Notes: generated by a model from the sequence alone, not told the origin. DNA of 64,000 nucleotides from Chaetomium olivaceum (GCA_039881045.1 JAYWVB010000015.1:186001-250000), one strand, 5' to 3'; positions 34,200 through 46,442 are shown, numbered from the stretch's first letter. Numbers and translations: made by a program.

Positions 34200-36137
34200 T
34201 CACGTAGTCTTCTCCTTCACCACCCCTTCCTTCCCTCCACCAAGAACAACCACACTCCCTGCGAGCCACGCAGGCCACCACACACACCACACCACCACCG
34301 GCGAGTAGGTCCCACAGACATGCCACGCGACAGCGGCCTCGCGCAGCACGCTGTGGACGTCGGTGCCCCAGTACAGCGCGCCGGCGAGCAGCACCGCCGT
34401 CGGGCTGATGGCGTTGAGCAGCACCATCACAGCCGTCTTGGTTGTTGGGGTACGGCAGGGCTGGACGAAGGACAGTGGTGCGGCGAGCAGGCCCGTGATC
34501 ATGGCGAGGGAGAAGTTGAGGGTGGCGAGGGTGGAGAGGAACATCCCGAGGAGGAGGAGCGAGAAGGATTTGATCAGGTTGTATTGATGCGGGGTGGTTG
34601 GTGTGGTTGGTAGGGTGGTGAGGAGGTGGGAGAGGGCTGGTGGGAGGAGGGTGTTGAGGAGGGCGAAGATCGCGAAGAGGGGGGTCAGGGTCTGGAGTGG
34701 GTTAGCGGTTTGTTCTCTTAGGAGGTGGGTTGGGGGGGGGGGGCTTACGCTTTCTGGGGCATTGTTAAAGAGGTAGAGCGGGATTATAGAGAGTGACTGG
34801 AGCAGGGTTACGACGCCCAGCGGGAGGAACAAGTCGCGCTCGGCGGCCGCCGGGGGGACCGTGGTGTCGGGTGTTTTAGTCTTGTCATTTGGTGGTGTTG
34901 CGCCCGCAGCCGGCTGGCCACTCTTTACCCACAGCGCAATAGCCATGATGGTGAAGTTGGCGGCCACCAGCATCGCGCTGGGCAGGTAGGTACCGATGCT
35001 GACAAAGCGGTCAGTCTGCATGAGCAGGTAGAAGAAGAAGCTCTGGTGCAGATGTTCGAGCAGGTTGTTGAGACTGCGAAAGGAGCCCTCAACCACACGG
35101 CCCATGGCCATTTCGTCCTGCCAGCCCTGACCAAACGGTTGCAGTGTCACGGCGTCGACGTGGTAGGGGATGAAGCTGCTGTGGGCACCGCTGGCCAAAC
35201 CGAGGCCCTGCTTCAGCATGCCGCGCAGCATGGTGCGCAGCCGGTCCGGGTATCCGCTATTGTGGCGCCACATCTCCTGCAACGCAATGTTGATACCCAT
35301 CTGGCCGCCGGCGATATTCACGATTGAATTGATCAAATCCAAATTCGGCAGCTGGCCGTTGACGCCGTCATAGACAACATGCACCCTTTCGAAGCGGCCC
35401 TCCTGGGCGTAGTCGAGGGCAATGGCACCCTGCAGCAACCCGGACTTGAGCGGCAGGCTGGAAACATGGGAGGGGTCGTGGGCGTCATGGTAGGCATCGA
35501 CCCACCCTGCGGGCCGGTAATGCTGTCTGGTGTAATGACTAGGATGATGTCCTTGGACCACAGCGACCAGCGCTTGAAATAACGCAGCAGCGTGAGGGCT
35601 AGGGGTATTCCGTTCCTGTTGATCTCATGCCTGACATTCTGCCAGGCGGCCACCAGAACGATGGCCTCGGTGGCATCACCCCGCGGTGCTTGTAAGATGG
35701 CATAAAGGTTCTCGCCGGAAAAGTCGTACCCCGCGGCGTGGTATGTAAAGTTCTGCCGAGCCGTCTTCAAACCGAGGCCCTTGACGATGGGTTCAAGCCT
35801 GTCGTTGATTTCGGTGTTGCTCTTGCCCACCAGGTCATTCACTTCGTGCTTGTACGCTCGGAACACGTTCTGGTCACTGCCGCCGAAGTACGTGTGGACT
35901 TGGCCGGGAAGGAGGGCATTTTCGGATATGTACGTCTTGCGCGAATACCGGTCGAGTGGGAGTAGGAAGAGCCAGGCGACACCGACGAGGATGCAGAGCA
36001 GCGACACATATGGGGGGAGCTTTAGCAAGCGAGGATCGCGCCGCAGCTGCATTATACTAGCTACCATCTTGTTAGCTGTTTTTCTCCAATGCTGCAAAAA
36101 TCGAATTGGATAGAGGCTTACCCAATAGTCGCGGCAT
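34200..36137 (-). CDS. GAA1: GPI transamidase subunit GAA1
   Basis: Subunit of the ER GPI-anchor transamidase. Exon 1 is only 16 nt (36137-36122, MPRLL plus one base), joined by a 61-bp intron with GTAAGC and CTAAC signals to 36060-34749, then 34691-34200; about 606 residues. The N-terminal helix (YVSLLCILVGVAWLFLLPLD) precedes the large M28-like lumenal domain (ENALLPGQVHTYFGG, LVAAWQNVRHEINRNGIPLAL, WVDAYHDAHDP, DGVNGQLPNLDLIN); a multipass C-terminal half ends in a Gly/Lys tail. A frame change is required at about 35505-35508, between TPDSITGPQ and WVDAYHD: one base is missing in CAGGGTGGG. Restoring it makes the exon sum 1821 nt. The second intron contains a 12-C run on the coding strand. 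Confidence 0.92.
34732..34743. repeat. Poly-G run of 12 in a GAA1 intron
   Basis: Twelve G on the plus strand, overlapping the start of the second GAA1 intron just inside its GTAAGC donor (coding strand C run). Confidence 0.8.
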
Positions 36138-36587
36138 CTTGGCTGCGATCCCGAGAACGCTCGAGGGTTGCGGCGAGTTGTGTGACTTGTGTTGCGCCTG
36201 CTGTGTTGGCGGTGCTGGGGATCAGCTAATCGTCAGGGGAAGGCGCAACGCGATAACCCAACTGGAAGTGCCAGCAAGTCGCGGCGCGCTGGTTAATGCA
36301 TAAAGACGCGGGAGAGCTAGCCGTTTACGGTCAAGCGCAAAACTGGCGAAAGCCTCCTCCAGGGGTGTCTCGAGGGTGTCGAGGAAGAAAGAGAAAAATG
36401 GAGAGTTAACAATGGAAACAACGGGAACCTAACAACTTAACTTAAACCAAAACCTAAGTTGAAGGTCGCAAGCAACGAAACAAAACTAGCGTAGCCATTA
36501 CAATGTGTACCCATAAACCAAACCGCTACCCCGTCTAATTACATATCTGCGTCACTCATCAATGTTCCATGCGCTGACGGGCCCGTC
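36138..36587. other. Spacer, GAA1 promoter and rhomboid 3' flank
   Basis: 450 bp between two minus-strand genes. No coding support seen. Confidence 0.5.
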
Positions 36588-37738
36588 CTAGGCAGGCGTA
36601 GGCCCCAATCTCTGGTTGCTGCCGGTCAAACCAGGAGCAACAGCCGGAACGATGTTGGTCAACGGAATCACTCCGTCCCGGCCATACGTCTTCTGGTCTA
36701 CGCTCACGTAGTAAGATGACCACAACCGCAGTCTGAGTTTCGTTTCGATAAACCGCAGGACTCCATCCGGCGGCACGAGGAATTTGAGATATCCCAACCC
36801 GACTGGATACGGATCTTTGTCAGTGTCTATCTTGCCTCGAGGACGGGGGAAAACCAAAAAAAAAAGGGGCTGCATACAAACATAGCCAACAACCAATCCA
36901 CAAGCGTGACCAAGCATACTAGAACCGGGTGTCACCACCAGAGCAAGCAGCAGCGCAGCAATGGGTACCGTCCAAGTGGGTATGGTGGGCTGACCCCTAA
37001 TGACGAAATACGGAACGGTTTTATTCGCGCGGATGGATTCAGCGGCAAGCAGAAGGAAAACCCATATACTGTCGGCACATCCGTTTGTTAGCACACTGTG
37101 GCTTTCCCAGCCAAAGACAATCAATCCCTCCTGCATGGTGACTCACCTAGATCCCAGGATTGGGGTGTTGGCCCCTAGCAGTCCCCGCTGAATGGCAACA
37201 TACATCAACGCCGGCACCGTTGATAATGCTAAACCAACCCTGTCAACCATTCCATTCCGTCTTTTCTCTCATGGGGATTGAGGAGAGCAGCACTCACGAC
37301 CAAAAAACAGCGCGAGCGACGCGAGCGAGCCATGTTCCTTTTCGAATCGTTCGAGGAGCGGGACGAGGCCCAAAAAGTTCATGACGATGTGAAACACATT
37401 GATGTGAAGGAGCGGGTAGGTATTGGTTCGATACACTGTCCACCAGCCAGAGTCAACTTCGCATTCTTTCTTCCCCAAAGCCCCTCAAACCACGCCACCC
37501 CTAAGAATGCATCGGCGCAAGGGGGGAGGAGGGGCGCTAGAAACCCACGTGTTGAGAGATTGATAAGATCCGGCTCCAGCCAGCCCCAAGACTTGATCTT
37601 CAGCCCCGGAAAAAGGCTAGCAACTTCCAGCGCGACCATTAGGGCCGTTACAGCCTTCGTGAAGAGCGGGAGGTGATCGAGGTAGGTCGTGGTCCGCTGC
37701 AAGCCGAGCTTGAGCATGTGCGTCGGGTTGTTCGGCAT
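36588..37738 (-). CDS. Rhomboid-family intramembrane protease, RBD2-like
   Basis: A serine intramembrane protease, probably Golgi-localised if orthologous to fungal RBD2. Five exons: 37738-37549, 37435-37298, 37228-37147, 37068-36878 and 36802-36588, total 816 nt, 271 residues. Rhomboid landmarks: HINVFHIVMNFLGLVPL in the second helix, a G-x-S-x motif read as Gly135-Ser136-Ser137-Ile138 with Ser137 the inferred nucleophile, and LGHACGLVVGY with the catalytic His. The Ser137 codon is split by intron 3 (AG|T). The residue after the nucleophile is Ile rather than the more usual Gly. The C-terminal tail is soluble and carries VDQKTYGRDGVIPL. Start chosen as the first ATG of the exon (MPNNPTHMLKLGL). 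Confidence 0.85.
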
Positions 37739-38597
37739 CTTGGCTGTCCGTGTTTCTAGCCCCCTTGTTCCCTTGTGTGTATGTGCGTTTGTCTAACGGT
37801 CCTAACTTCCAAAGTTTTCGGTGCCCCCGGGTATAAAAACGCGTCGTCGGCGGAACGGGGACGCGAGAACTCGGTCTGGTCGGTCCGCTCGGCAAGACGG
37901 CAAGGGATAGACTCTTTCGCGTAGACTACGATAGCATGATGTTTCTCATTCGTCTCAATCGTCAATTCGTCAAAAAATGGAATAGTACGAATACGTCAAA
38001 GTGTATCGAATTCAAAAATCGGATGTGCAGGATGCGCTCCCACTCCCACATAGAAATGGAAAAGGTGAAAGGTCGTTGACGGAGCTGTCATGGTGCTGCA
38101 AAGTTCAACCCACAACCCCGTCACCCTACGCTTGCCTTATCGGGTCGGCCGCGGAAAAGTTATGTGGAGGATTTGGAAGTCCCGATTACTACATATACGG
38201 TCCCTTCCGCAGGGGTGGTAGGGACCCCGCGTTTCAGCCCCCACCATGGCATGTGAAAGGGGAAGTGAGTGAAGCTGTTTTTGCTGGTAGCTGGCCACCA
38301 CACGAGCCAAAAAAAATGCAGAAGCTCGAGTTATGGTATCATGCTATTTCCATATAGTGTAATACGAAAACGCCCGGACACCCGACAAACAGCCACTGAC
38401 ATGGAACGTTGGGAACAATTCTTCACAAACAATACATTCAAATGCAAGGCCCATGACTATACATACAAATGAGAAACAGTGCTGCGGATTACGCCAATTC
38501 CGGTGATCCCCTGAGCCCGCCAACCCACAAATCCCTACATGCCGCTCTGTCTTCCATCCTCCGGATCCTTGCGTCACAATCTACTTTGGTATATATT
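37739..38597. other. Spacer, rhomboid promoter and aconitase 3' flank
   Basis: 859 bp with no recognised gene; a 118-codon frame at 38001-38357 has no family resemblance. Confidence 0.5.
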
Positions 38598-41279
38598 CTA
38601 GTTCTTGGCGTTCTTGGCCATGGTGTTCAGCGCGCTGCCGTTCTTGAACCACTCGAGTTGGCCCTCGTTGAAGGTGTGCGACAGCTTGATGTCGAATGCC
38701 GAGTCGCCGTTGCTGGGGTGCACGCGCATGGTGATGGGCTTGCCGACGGCGAGCTCGGTGCAGAGGATGTCAACCTTGTCGTCGGGCTGGATCTTGTCGT
38801 AGTCTGCGGGGTCCGAGAAGGTCAGGGGAAGCATACCCTGCTTCTTCAGGTTGGTCTCGTGGATACGGGCGAACGACCGGGTGATGATGGCGAGACCACC
38901 AAGGTGGCGGGGCTCCAGAGCGGCGTGCTCACGAGAAGAGCCCTCGCCGTAGTTCCAGTCTCCGATAACAACCCACTTGATGCCCTTGGCCTTGTAGTCA
39001 CGGGCAACAGCGGGGACGGCGTCAAAGGCGCCGGTGGTCTGGTTCTTGACCTTGTTGGCCTCGCCGTTGGCGGCGTTGACAGCGCCAATCAGCAGGTTGT
39101 TGCTGATGTTGTCAAGGTGACCGCGGTACTTCAACCAAGGGCCAGCCATCGAGATATGGTCAGTCGTGGTCTTGCCCTGGGCCTTGATCAGAATCTGGCA
39201 GTCGGTCGCGTCCTTGCCGTCCCAGGCCTTGAACGGCGAGAGGATCTGCAGACGGTCAGAGCTCGGCGAGACCTGTACGCTGACGGAAGCACGGTCCTTG
39301 GGCGGGGCCTGGTAGGTATCCTGACCGGGGTCGTAGCCCTTCTCAGGCAGGGATGCACCGGTAGGAGCGGCCAGCATGAACTCGTTGCCATCCTTGTCCT
39401 TGAGCTTATCGGTCAGGGGGTTGAAGCTGAGAGTGCCGGCAATCGACATAGCCACGACCAGGTCGGGAGAGGTGACGAAAGAGTGGGTCGCGGGGTTTCC
39501 GTCGTTGCGGCCGGTGAAGTTACGGTTGTACGACGAGATGATGGAGTTGGCCTCGCCCTTCTTGACGTCGCGGCGGTCCCACTGGCCAATGCAAGGGCCG
39601 CAGGCGTTGGCCAGGACGACACCACCAAATTCCTCGAATGTATTGAGCTGACCATCGCGCGCAATGGTCGCGCGAATCTGCTCAGAACCCCTGCACAAAT
39701 TGTCAGCCGGTTGCCGTTCCGGAAAGTTGTCAAGAAACTTACGGGGTCACGAAGAACTCCGACTTGGTCTTGAGACCATGGTTGAGAGCGTCACGAGCAA
39801 TCGCGGCAGCGCGCGACATGTCCTCGTATGAAGAGTTAGTGCACGAGCCGATCAGACCGACCTTCAACTCCTCGGGCCATCCGTTGGTCTTGACGGCCTC
39901 GGTGAACTTGGAGATCGGGGTCGCAAGATCGGGCGTGAAAGGGCCGTTGATGTGGGGCTCGAGCTCGGACAGGTTGATTTCGATGAGCTGGTCGTACTCG
40001 GCACCCTCATCCTCGCGCAACTCGTTGGCGTAGGAGCGGGCAAAGTCACCGATCTCCTTGCGCTTGGTCGCAACGAGGTAGTCGTACATGCGGTCGTTGA
40101 AGGGGAAGACGGAGGTCGTCGCGCCGATCTCGGCACCCATGTTCGCCACGGTAGCTTCACAAACAAGCGAGTTAGCATGTCTTCAATCCTCCTATACTTC
40201 GCTAAAAGCACTTACCCATGCCGGTCGCGGAGATGCTGTCGACACCAGGGCCGTGGTACTCGACGATGGCACCGGTACCACCCTTGACAGTGAGAATACC
40301 GGCAACCTTAAGAATGATGTCCTTGGGGGCAGTCCAGCCGGACATTTGCCCGGTCAGCTTGACACCAATGACCTTAGGGGCCTTGAGCTCCCAGGGGAGG
40401 TTGGCCATGACATCGACGGCGTCGGCACTAATCAGCCGTGTTAGTCGGTTATGAGGATATCAAGGAGCTCAGCAGAACTTACCCGCCCACACCAATGGCA
40501 GCCATGCCGAGACCACCTCCGTTCACAGTGTGGGAATCAGCTAAATAGCGTCAGTCCAGGCTCTCTCCTCTTGCCAGGGTTAAGGAGTGCGGGGTTGGCA
40601 CATACTGCCGATGAGAAGACCGCCGGGGAAAGCGTAGTTCTCGAGCAAGATCTGGTGAATGATACCAGAGCCGGGTTTCCAGAAACCAATGTTGTACTTG
40701 GCGCAGGCACTCGCGAGGAAGTCGTAGACCTCCTTGTTGATGCCCACAGCGCGCTCGAGATCCTTGGCGCCGCCGATCTGGGCCTCGATCAAGTGGTCAC
40801 AGTGCACAGTGGTGGGGTTGGCAACCTGGGGCAGGCCAGCACTGATGAACTGCAGAATGGCCATCTGGGCGGTGGCATCCTGGCAAGCAACGCGATCCGG
40901 CCGCAGCTTGAGGTAGGAGACGCCGCGCTCAATGTCTTGGTTGTGCGGGTCGTCCAAGTGAGAGTAGAGGATCTTCTCGGCGAAGGTGAGGGGGCGGTTG
41001 TTCAACCTTGACCTGACGATCGAGAGGTTCTCTGATCATTTCTTGTAGTTGATGAAGTTGCCCTCCTCCCAGTTGTTTTGCCGGACCTAGATACATATCC
41101 AAGTACATGGTCAGCCAACCGCTGCGCGAGCAACCCCACCACTCACTGTCACCAATTGGGAGGCATACCTTCTTGTCCAGGGGAGAGTCAGAAACGGTCG
41201 CCATACGGCGGAGGCCTAGGCTCGCGCTGCCGACAGCGCGGCTCCGGGCGACGCCCAGGAGCTGACGAGAAGCCAACAT
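38598..41279 (-). CDS. ACO1: Aconitate hydratase, mitochondrial
   Basis: Isomerises citrate to isocitrate in the TCA cycle using a 4Fe-4S cluster. About six exons. Exon 1 (from 41279) encodes an Arg/Ser/Ala/Leu presequence (MLASRQLLGVARSRAVG). Cluster ligands are in IGSCTNSSYED and CGPCIGQWDRRD; substrate blocks include VHCDHLIEAQ, TDSHTVNGGGLGM, YNRNFTGRNDGNP and the swivel-domain YGEGSSREHAALEPRHLGG. Odd: exon 2 contains an in-frame TGA at 41036-41038, between INYKK and SENLSIVR, where fungal aconitases have Met. The bases AAATGATC look like AAGATGTC with one base lost and one gained, so the frame itself is kept. Such a stop would abolish the enzyme, so a sequence error is likely. Confidence 0.95.
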
Positions 41280-43339
41280 GGTGGTGGTGGTGGTGGTGAC
41301 AATTCAGCTCGGTACGAGCGCAAAGAGAAAGGCGATTGGGAGTGGAGAGTTGTCACCCAGACAGCCTCGCGACAACAACGAGGAAAGAATGGTAGTGAAA
41401 TTTGCAGACGGGTGACTGCTGCGAGGGGAGAAAGGAAAAAAAAAGGTGGAGAGTTTTGAAGTTGGAGGAGTCGCAGGCGGGATTTTACATCACAGTGGCA
41501 ACGAGAGGCCGGGACCTGTTGCAAGCTTCCTGCCACCGTCATAGCCGAGAAAGTACCTCGCCCGGATGGAGACGGCCGGGTAGCCAATCAGAGAGTCGCC
41601 GATTATATCTGCCCGCATTGTGGGGGATCCTGGGTCGCAGAACATGACATCGCTGCCAGCCCGAATCAGGCTAGCCTGTTTCAATAGGGCTTCCTTTCGA
41701 ACGTCGCATTCCCGATCAAAGCCGCAACTGCGCAACGTTTCCATGTCTACCCTCACCTCAGCCTCCCTCCCACGCTCTTGGCCGCTGTAATTCAAAATGC
41801 CCGTTATACGTCAGAAAGCAGCTCAGAACATGTGTTTTGAGCAATGCTAAAGCCTTGCTAGCCTTGCTAACCTTGCCCTAGTAGCCACTCTTGAGGTAGG
41901 TATGCCTGTTGGTCTTGTTTTCAAGAGGCAGACAGGGGTATAACTATTGAGGTAGGCCCGAGAGGCACGAATAGCCGAGGCAGCATCGAGGTGGTTCTTT
42001 GGTGTCCACCGAACTGCTGGCTTTCTTTGAGAATGGTGGGAAGGGTCTATTATTCTGCCATTGCGTCTTTTCTCTCACTGCATGCTACGCAAGGGTTTTA
42101 GCGCGGGGGTTGTTGGATAACACCACGGGTAAGAGAGAGCCCGGGGTAGTTGTTGATGACATGTGCTTCATGTGCCTCCCAAGCCTCAGGAGTGCAAACA
42201 CTGCAGGGAATAAACCCTGGGTTGTCAACAGGCACAGAGTTGTTTTATTTTTGTCTTCACAGGGCCAGAAACAGTATGAATTTCGCACGCGAGCCTCCTC
42301 GAAACTCTCCCTCTTCACTCGTTGCCGCCGGCAACTCCCACGTTGCATCCCGCCAGGCCGTTTCAAGCACATGGGATGTGGAAACCGGCTTGGACTTCAC
42401 CCCGCGGCTTGCTGTGTACTGTGCACAGTAATTCGAGGGTGTTATTTACCTGGCAAAGGTTGGGAAACTGGTTCAGGAGGCCAACCATCAATTTTGAAAG
42501 ATTGCTGGCGTGAGACGTCCGATGATTGACATCACCAACCAAATCGTGTGTTGACATGCGTCCACACCGCGGGGTTTGGTGCGCCAGGCCGTTATGCAGA
42601 TTGGAGGAGTCGACCACGCGCAACTTGCAGGGCTGAACTGTGACGCAACAGGCCGACGATCTCTGCGTATTTCGGGTTCGAAATCAGAAGAAATCTCCAA
42701 GTCGGCGGCGAACCCGGCTTGTATTTCCGAGCTGCTTCAACTCTCACCATCCCGTGTGGTGTTGAAGTCGGTTCTCGATCGCATCCGAGACGGATCCGTC
42801 TGAATTGAAGAACTGCGGGTCCGTGGGCCGTTCGTGAGGCATCGGGCACAAGGAACATGGAAATTTCTGCTGGCCTGGAGACCCTTGAAGTGGGGCCGCG
42901 TATCGGCAGGGCCCGGCTCGGCGCCTCGAAGCTCGGTCGGAAATGGAGATCCGAGGGCGATAACGCCGTACCTCCGTCTTGGAACGGTCCAAGAACGGCG
43001 GCCTTCCGACGGCGACAAACATGAGGGACTGATGAGCATGGCGGCAGGATGGGATAGCTGAACCGAGCTGTCCAAATTGCATGACTGATATTGGCCTGTA
43101 TTGTGGTTTTGTGTGCGTGCGTTCACATGTGTGACATCCCCGCATAAACTTCGGCTTCGGTCTGGCCACCGCTGGCTGGAGAGGCGTGAAACCAAAAATT
43201 ACTTGCAGAAAACCTACCCCACTAAAAAGCAGACCTCACCACACCCACACCATCAGCAAAAGCAGACTCAGAAAACCCCGGCTGAGTCCATCACCCAAGA
43301 CTGAAGTTCAGGCATCGGGTTACATACCTCATAGCAACC
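41280..43339. other. Divergent intergenic region, aconitase and BUD20-like genes
   Basis: 2.06 kb. A (GTG)5 tract at 41281-41295 directly precedes the aconitase ATG (CAC repeats in its leader). Overlapping frames on both strands at 42000-43200 lack recognisable content. AGGTAGG strings occur at 41890-41960. No gene supported. Confidence 0.5.
41281..41295. repeat. (GTG)5 microsatellite in the aconitase leader
   Basis: Five perfect GTG units on the plus strand immediately upstream of the aconitase start codon, i.e. CAC repeats in the mRNA 5' leader. Confidence 0.8.
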
Positions 43340-43797
43340 ATGGGTGTTTTTTCAAAGCGAACAAAGACAAAAACGCGGAGACGGGTTCGGTGAGTTTCCA
43401 ATGCACGGACCCTATCAGACTTTGCAGCCCTCAACTAACGTCAGTTCCCAGCGACGTTGATCAGATCAAGGCCGATCTCCTGTCCCCCAGGCATCTTCAG
43501 CTATACAAGGAGACCAAGGCGGCCGAGGACCTACCCGGTTTTGGCCGTAATTACTGCGTTGAATGTGCCAAGTGGTTCGAAACCGACTCGAGTCTAGTTC
43601 TTCACAGAAAGGGAAAGCCTCACAAGAGGAGGTCCGTATACGCCCACCTCTTTGTTATATAGTTTCTAACTCATGACCTCAGGCTTAAGCAGTTGCGCGA
43701 AGGTCCTTACACTCACGAGGAGGCGGCTGCTGCCGTAAACTACAGGACGGACAACGGGCCTGAGAAGACAAAGTCTCAGGAGATTGAGATGTCATAA
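43340..43797 (+). CDS. BUD20: BUD20/ZNF593-like C2H2 zinc-finger protein, pre-60S shuttling factor
   Basis: A small zinc-finger shuttling factor needed for export of 60S ribosomal precursors. Three exons, 43340-43389, 43452-43631 and 43683-43797, sum to 345 nt, 114 residues. The start is very basic (MGVFSKRTKTKTRRR). The C2H2 finger reads NYCVECAKWFETDSSLVLHRKGKPHKRR with Cys-x2-Cys and His-x5-His, the spacing of the ZNF593/JAZ type. The C-terminus (GPYTHEEAAAAVN) is also conserved in the family. No frame problem. Confidence 0.9.
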
Positions 43798-44572
43798 GCA
43801 CACTATCACTAGCAGCAGTGAGGTGAGCATTTGACTGGTGTCAGGAGATGCCCTGGGGAGGGATTCATATGGCAAAGGCGTTCGGGTGACGGGTATGGGC
43901 ACATGGCGTCAGGGGCTAGGAGAAGGAAAAGTTGCTCTTGTTTTCTTTATACCACCCAAGCAGGGGGTTTTGGTTGAGAGACTCTCAAGGCGGGTAGCAT
44001 TCCTTGCCCATAGTATAAAACGATCTGATTATCGGACGAAATCTCGGGGGGTTGTGGTGAGATTTGACAGTTTCTAGATAGAGTAAAGGTTGAACATGAA
44101 CATATGGATATGACACCCAATTCATTTCACCGGTAGCCCTTCGACTATTCACATTCCTGAACTATGTTTTCCGAGCCCTACCATTGTCTTCTACCCCCGT
44201 CTTCCCATTTGGTACAAAGATCATTCTCCTGCGTTACCTCTCAAGGAATTCATTCATCTTGGTTAATCCCTGTTAAATAAATGCTTGTGAGTTGTAAATC
44301 GAGGAGTTGTAGAAAAAGAGGGAACTAAGATCGCATTGGTCAATAGGCAGCTCGCTGGTGGGGTCCACTTGGCTCCCGCCACCCCTGTCGCGAAATTGGT
44401 CGTGTCGCACTTGCCTTGAAGTCCGTCACCGGCACGCGATGGACTCTTCATGGTTCTTGCAACCTGGTTCTCACGCATCTTGAACTCGGCACGACAAGTC
44501 ATGGGTTCAACAGCATATGCGGCGTACAGCAATGGCGCTGCCAATGTTAACAGCGCGCACACGGTCACAGCT
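43798..44572. other. Spacer between BUD20-like and HAD genes
   Basis: 775 bp between two plus-strand genes; no recognised gene. A minus-strand frame at 44263-44598 looks like it begins with a hydrophobic leader but lacks an ATG there and overlaps the next gene. Confidence 0.5.
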
Positions 44573-46442
44573 ATGAGCAGGTGGTCAGTCCTCGACAAAC
44601 AGCTGCCGCCCGTCGATAAAATCAGGGCGATCCACGTCTATGACTTTGACAACACGCGTATGCCCTTTTTCGATCCGGTATTTTTGTGTGACGAGGGGTA
44701 TTGACTAACCCATTTGTACCGCACCCATAGTGTTCAAAACCCCTCTCCCGAACCCCAAGCTATGGAACGGACCGACGATCGGATTGCTATCGAACCCCGA
44801 TGCCTTCGTCAACGGCGGGTGGTGGCACGATTCGCGCATCCTCGCGGCGACAGGCGAAGGCCTTGCTAAAGAGGAGTCCCGCGCATGGGATGGGTGGTGG
44901 AACGAGAAGATTGTCGAGCTGATTCATTTGAGCAACAAGCAGAAGGATGCGCTCTGCGTCCTGCTCACTGGGCGCTCCGAGTCGGGCTTTGGCGAACTGA
45001 TCAAGCGCATGGCTAAGAGCAAGGGCCTTGATTTTGACCTAATCTCCTTAAAACCCACTGTTGGACCCAACAACGAGCGAATCGCCAATACCATGGCCTT
45101 CAAGCAAATATTTTTGGAGGCACTGATGGAAACATACAAGCACGCTGAAGAGATTCGAATTTACGAGGACCGGATAAAGCACGTCAAGGGCTTCCGCGAC
45201 TTTCTAGAGGAGTACAACATCAGGAAGCGGAACGGGATGGAAGGCCCGTCAACCAGAGGTACCATCGATGGCGAGGTCATCCAGGTAGTGGACATAGCCA
45301 CGTTCCTTGACCCAATTGTTGAGGTGGCTGAGGTACAACAAATCATCACCGAACACAACGCCTCCCTGTCTAAGCGGCGGCGCGGCGCCAAAGCCGAACG
45401 CTTCGCCATAAAGAAAACTGTCTTCTACACAGGATACATGATCAACAACGCTGACACACAACGGCTACTCACTCTGGCACAGACTCCTCAGAACCTGTCC
45501 GAAGGCGACATTAAGTTTCACGCTAACAACATCATGATTTGTCCCCGGCCCTGCCCACCCGGCATTCTGGAGAAGGTCGGTGGTATGGGGAACAAGATGA
45601 CTTGGGAGGTAACCGGCACAGCTACCCTCGACAACTCCATCTGGGCGGTGTGCGTCAAGCCCGTCCCCGCCACGGCCAAGTTCCACACGGGCGACCCGGT
45701 CCCGCTCGTCGTGCTAGCCTTGCGTAAGGGCGCACGGCACGCCGAGGCAGGTAAGATCCAGAAGTGGCAGCCCGTATCGCCGGACAAGGCCTTCCGTTTC
45801 GAGACCACAGTGGGCGAGAAGATCCTGTTACGCATCGAAGGCGATGGCTCGTCCCACCACGGGCCCGCCGGCAGGGCGCTTAACAAGCGGAAGCACACCG
45901 CTGGCCAGGACGACTTCCGCGCGCGGCCGTCGGGCGCCGCCCCGCAACCACAGCAGCATCAGCAGCAGCGGCAGTTCCACCACCAGGGGAACTTTGCCGG
46001 CGCCGCCGCCGGTGGTGGTGGCGGCGGCGGTGGTGGTGGTGGCCGGGGAGGCACCGGGAGAGGCAACTTCCGTGGCGGCGGCGGCGGCGCGAACCGCGGA
46101 AACAAGGGTCAGCGCGGGGGGGCCGCCAAGGGCCGTGGTGGCCGTGGCGGACACGGCGGCGGCGGGCATCACTACAAATCGCTGGACGACGTCGGTGGGC
46201 GTGACAGCCAGGGCGGGTTCGCGCAGATGTACGAGGACGAGCCGCACAGCCGGTTCCAGAATCAGAATATCCCGAAGGGACCGTCGAATCCGGGGAACCC
46301 TGGGTTCTATGGCGGCGGCGGCGGCGGTGGTGGTGGTGGCCAGCAGCAGCAGCAGCAGCAGCAGCAGTTCGGTCGGTCGGGGAATAGCCAACCTGGCGGT
46401 GGTGCCGGTGGTGCCGGGTCAGAGCTGAATAATTACTACTAG
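44573..46442 (+). CDS. HAD-family 'Swiss Army Knife RNA repair' protein with RGG/Gln-rich tail
   Basis: Belongs to the HAD_SAK domain family, phosphatase-like proteins predicted to act in RNA repair. Exons 44573-44657 and 44731-46442, 598 residues. HAD motif I is at Asp24-Asn27 (VYDFDNT), split from the rest by the intron right after it. Motif II lies in ALCVLLTGRSESGF and later acidic residues in RIYEDRIKHVKGF. A second conserved block is KKTVFYTGYMINNADTQRLL. From about residue 425 the protein is low-complexity: Gln/His, then Gly runs, RGG/GRGG repeats, and a second Gly run with nine Gln codons (CAG)9 at 46341-46367. RGG tails usually bind RNA and are arginine-methylated, which supports an RNA-linked role. 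An in-frame upstream ATG at 44450 exists but adds unconserved sequence. Confidence 0.82.
46341..46367 (+). repeat. (CAG)9 coding poly-Gln
   Basis: Nine uninterrupted CAG codons next to a GGC/GGT run coding Gly, near the C-terminus of the HAD protein. Likely polymorphic between strains. Confidence 0.9.

Noticed and set aside
44263..44598. Minus-strand frame with a hydrophobic leader-like start
   Set aside because: It has no ATG at the start, runs antisense into the HAD gene's first exon and has no conserved content.
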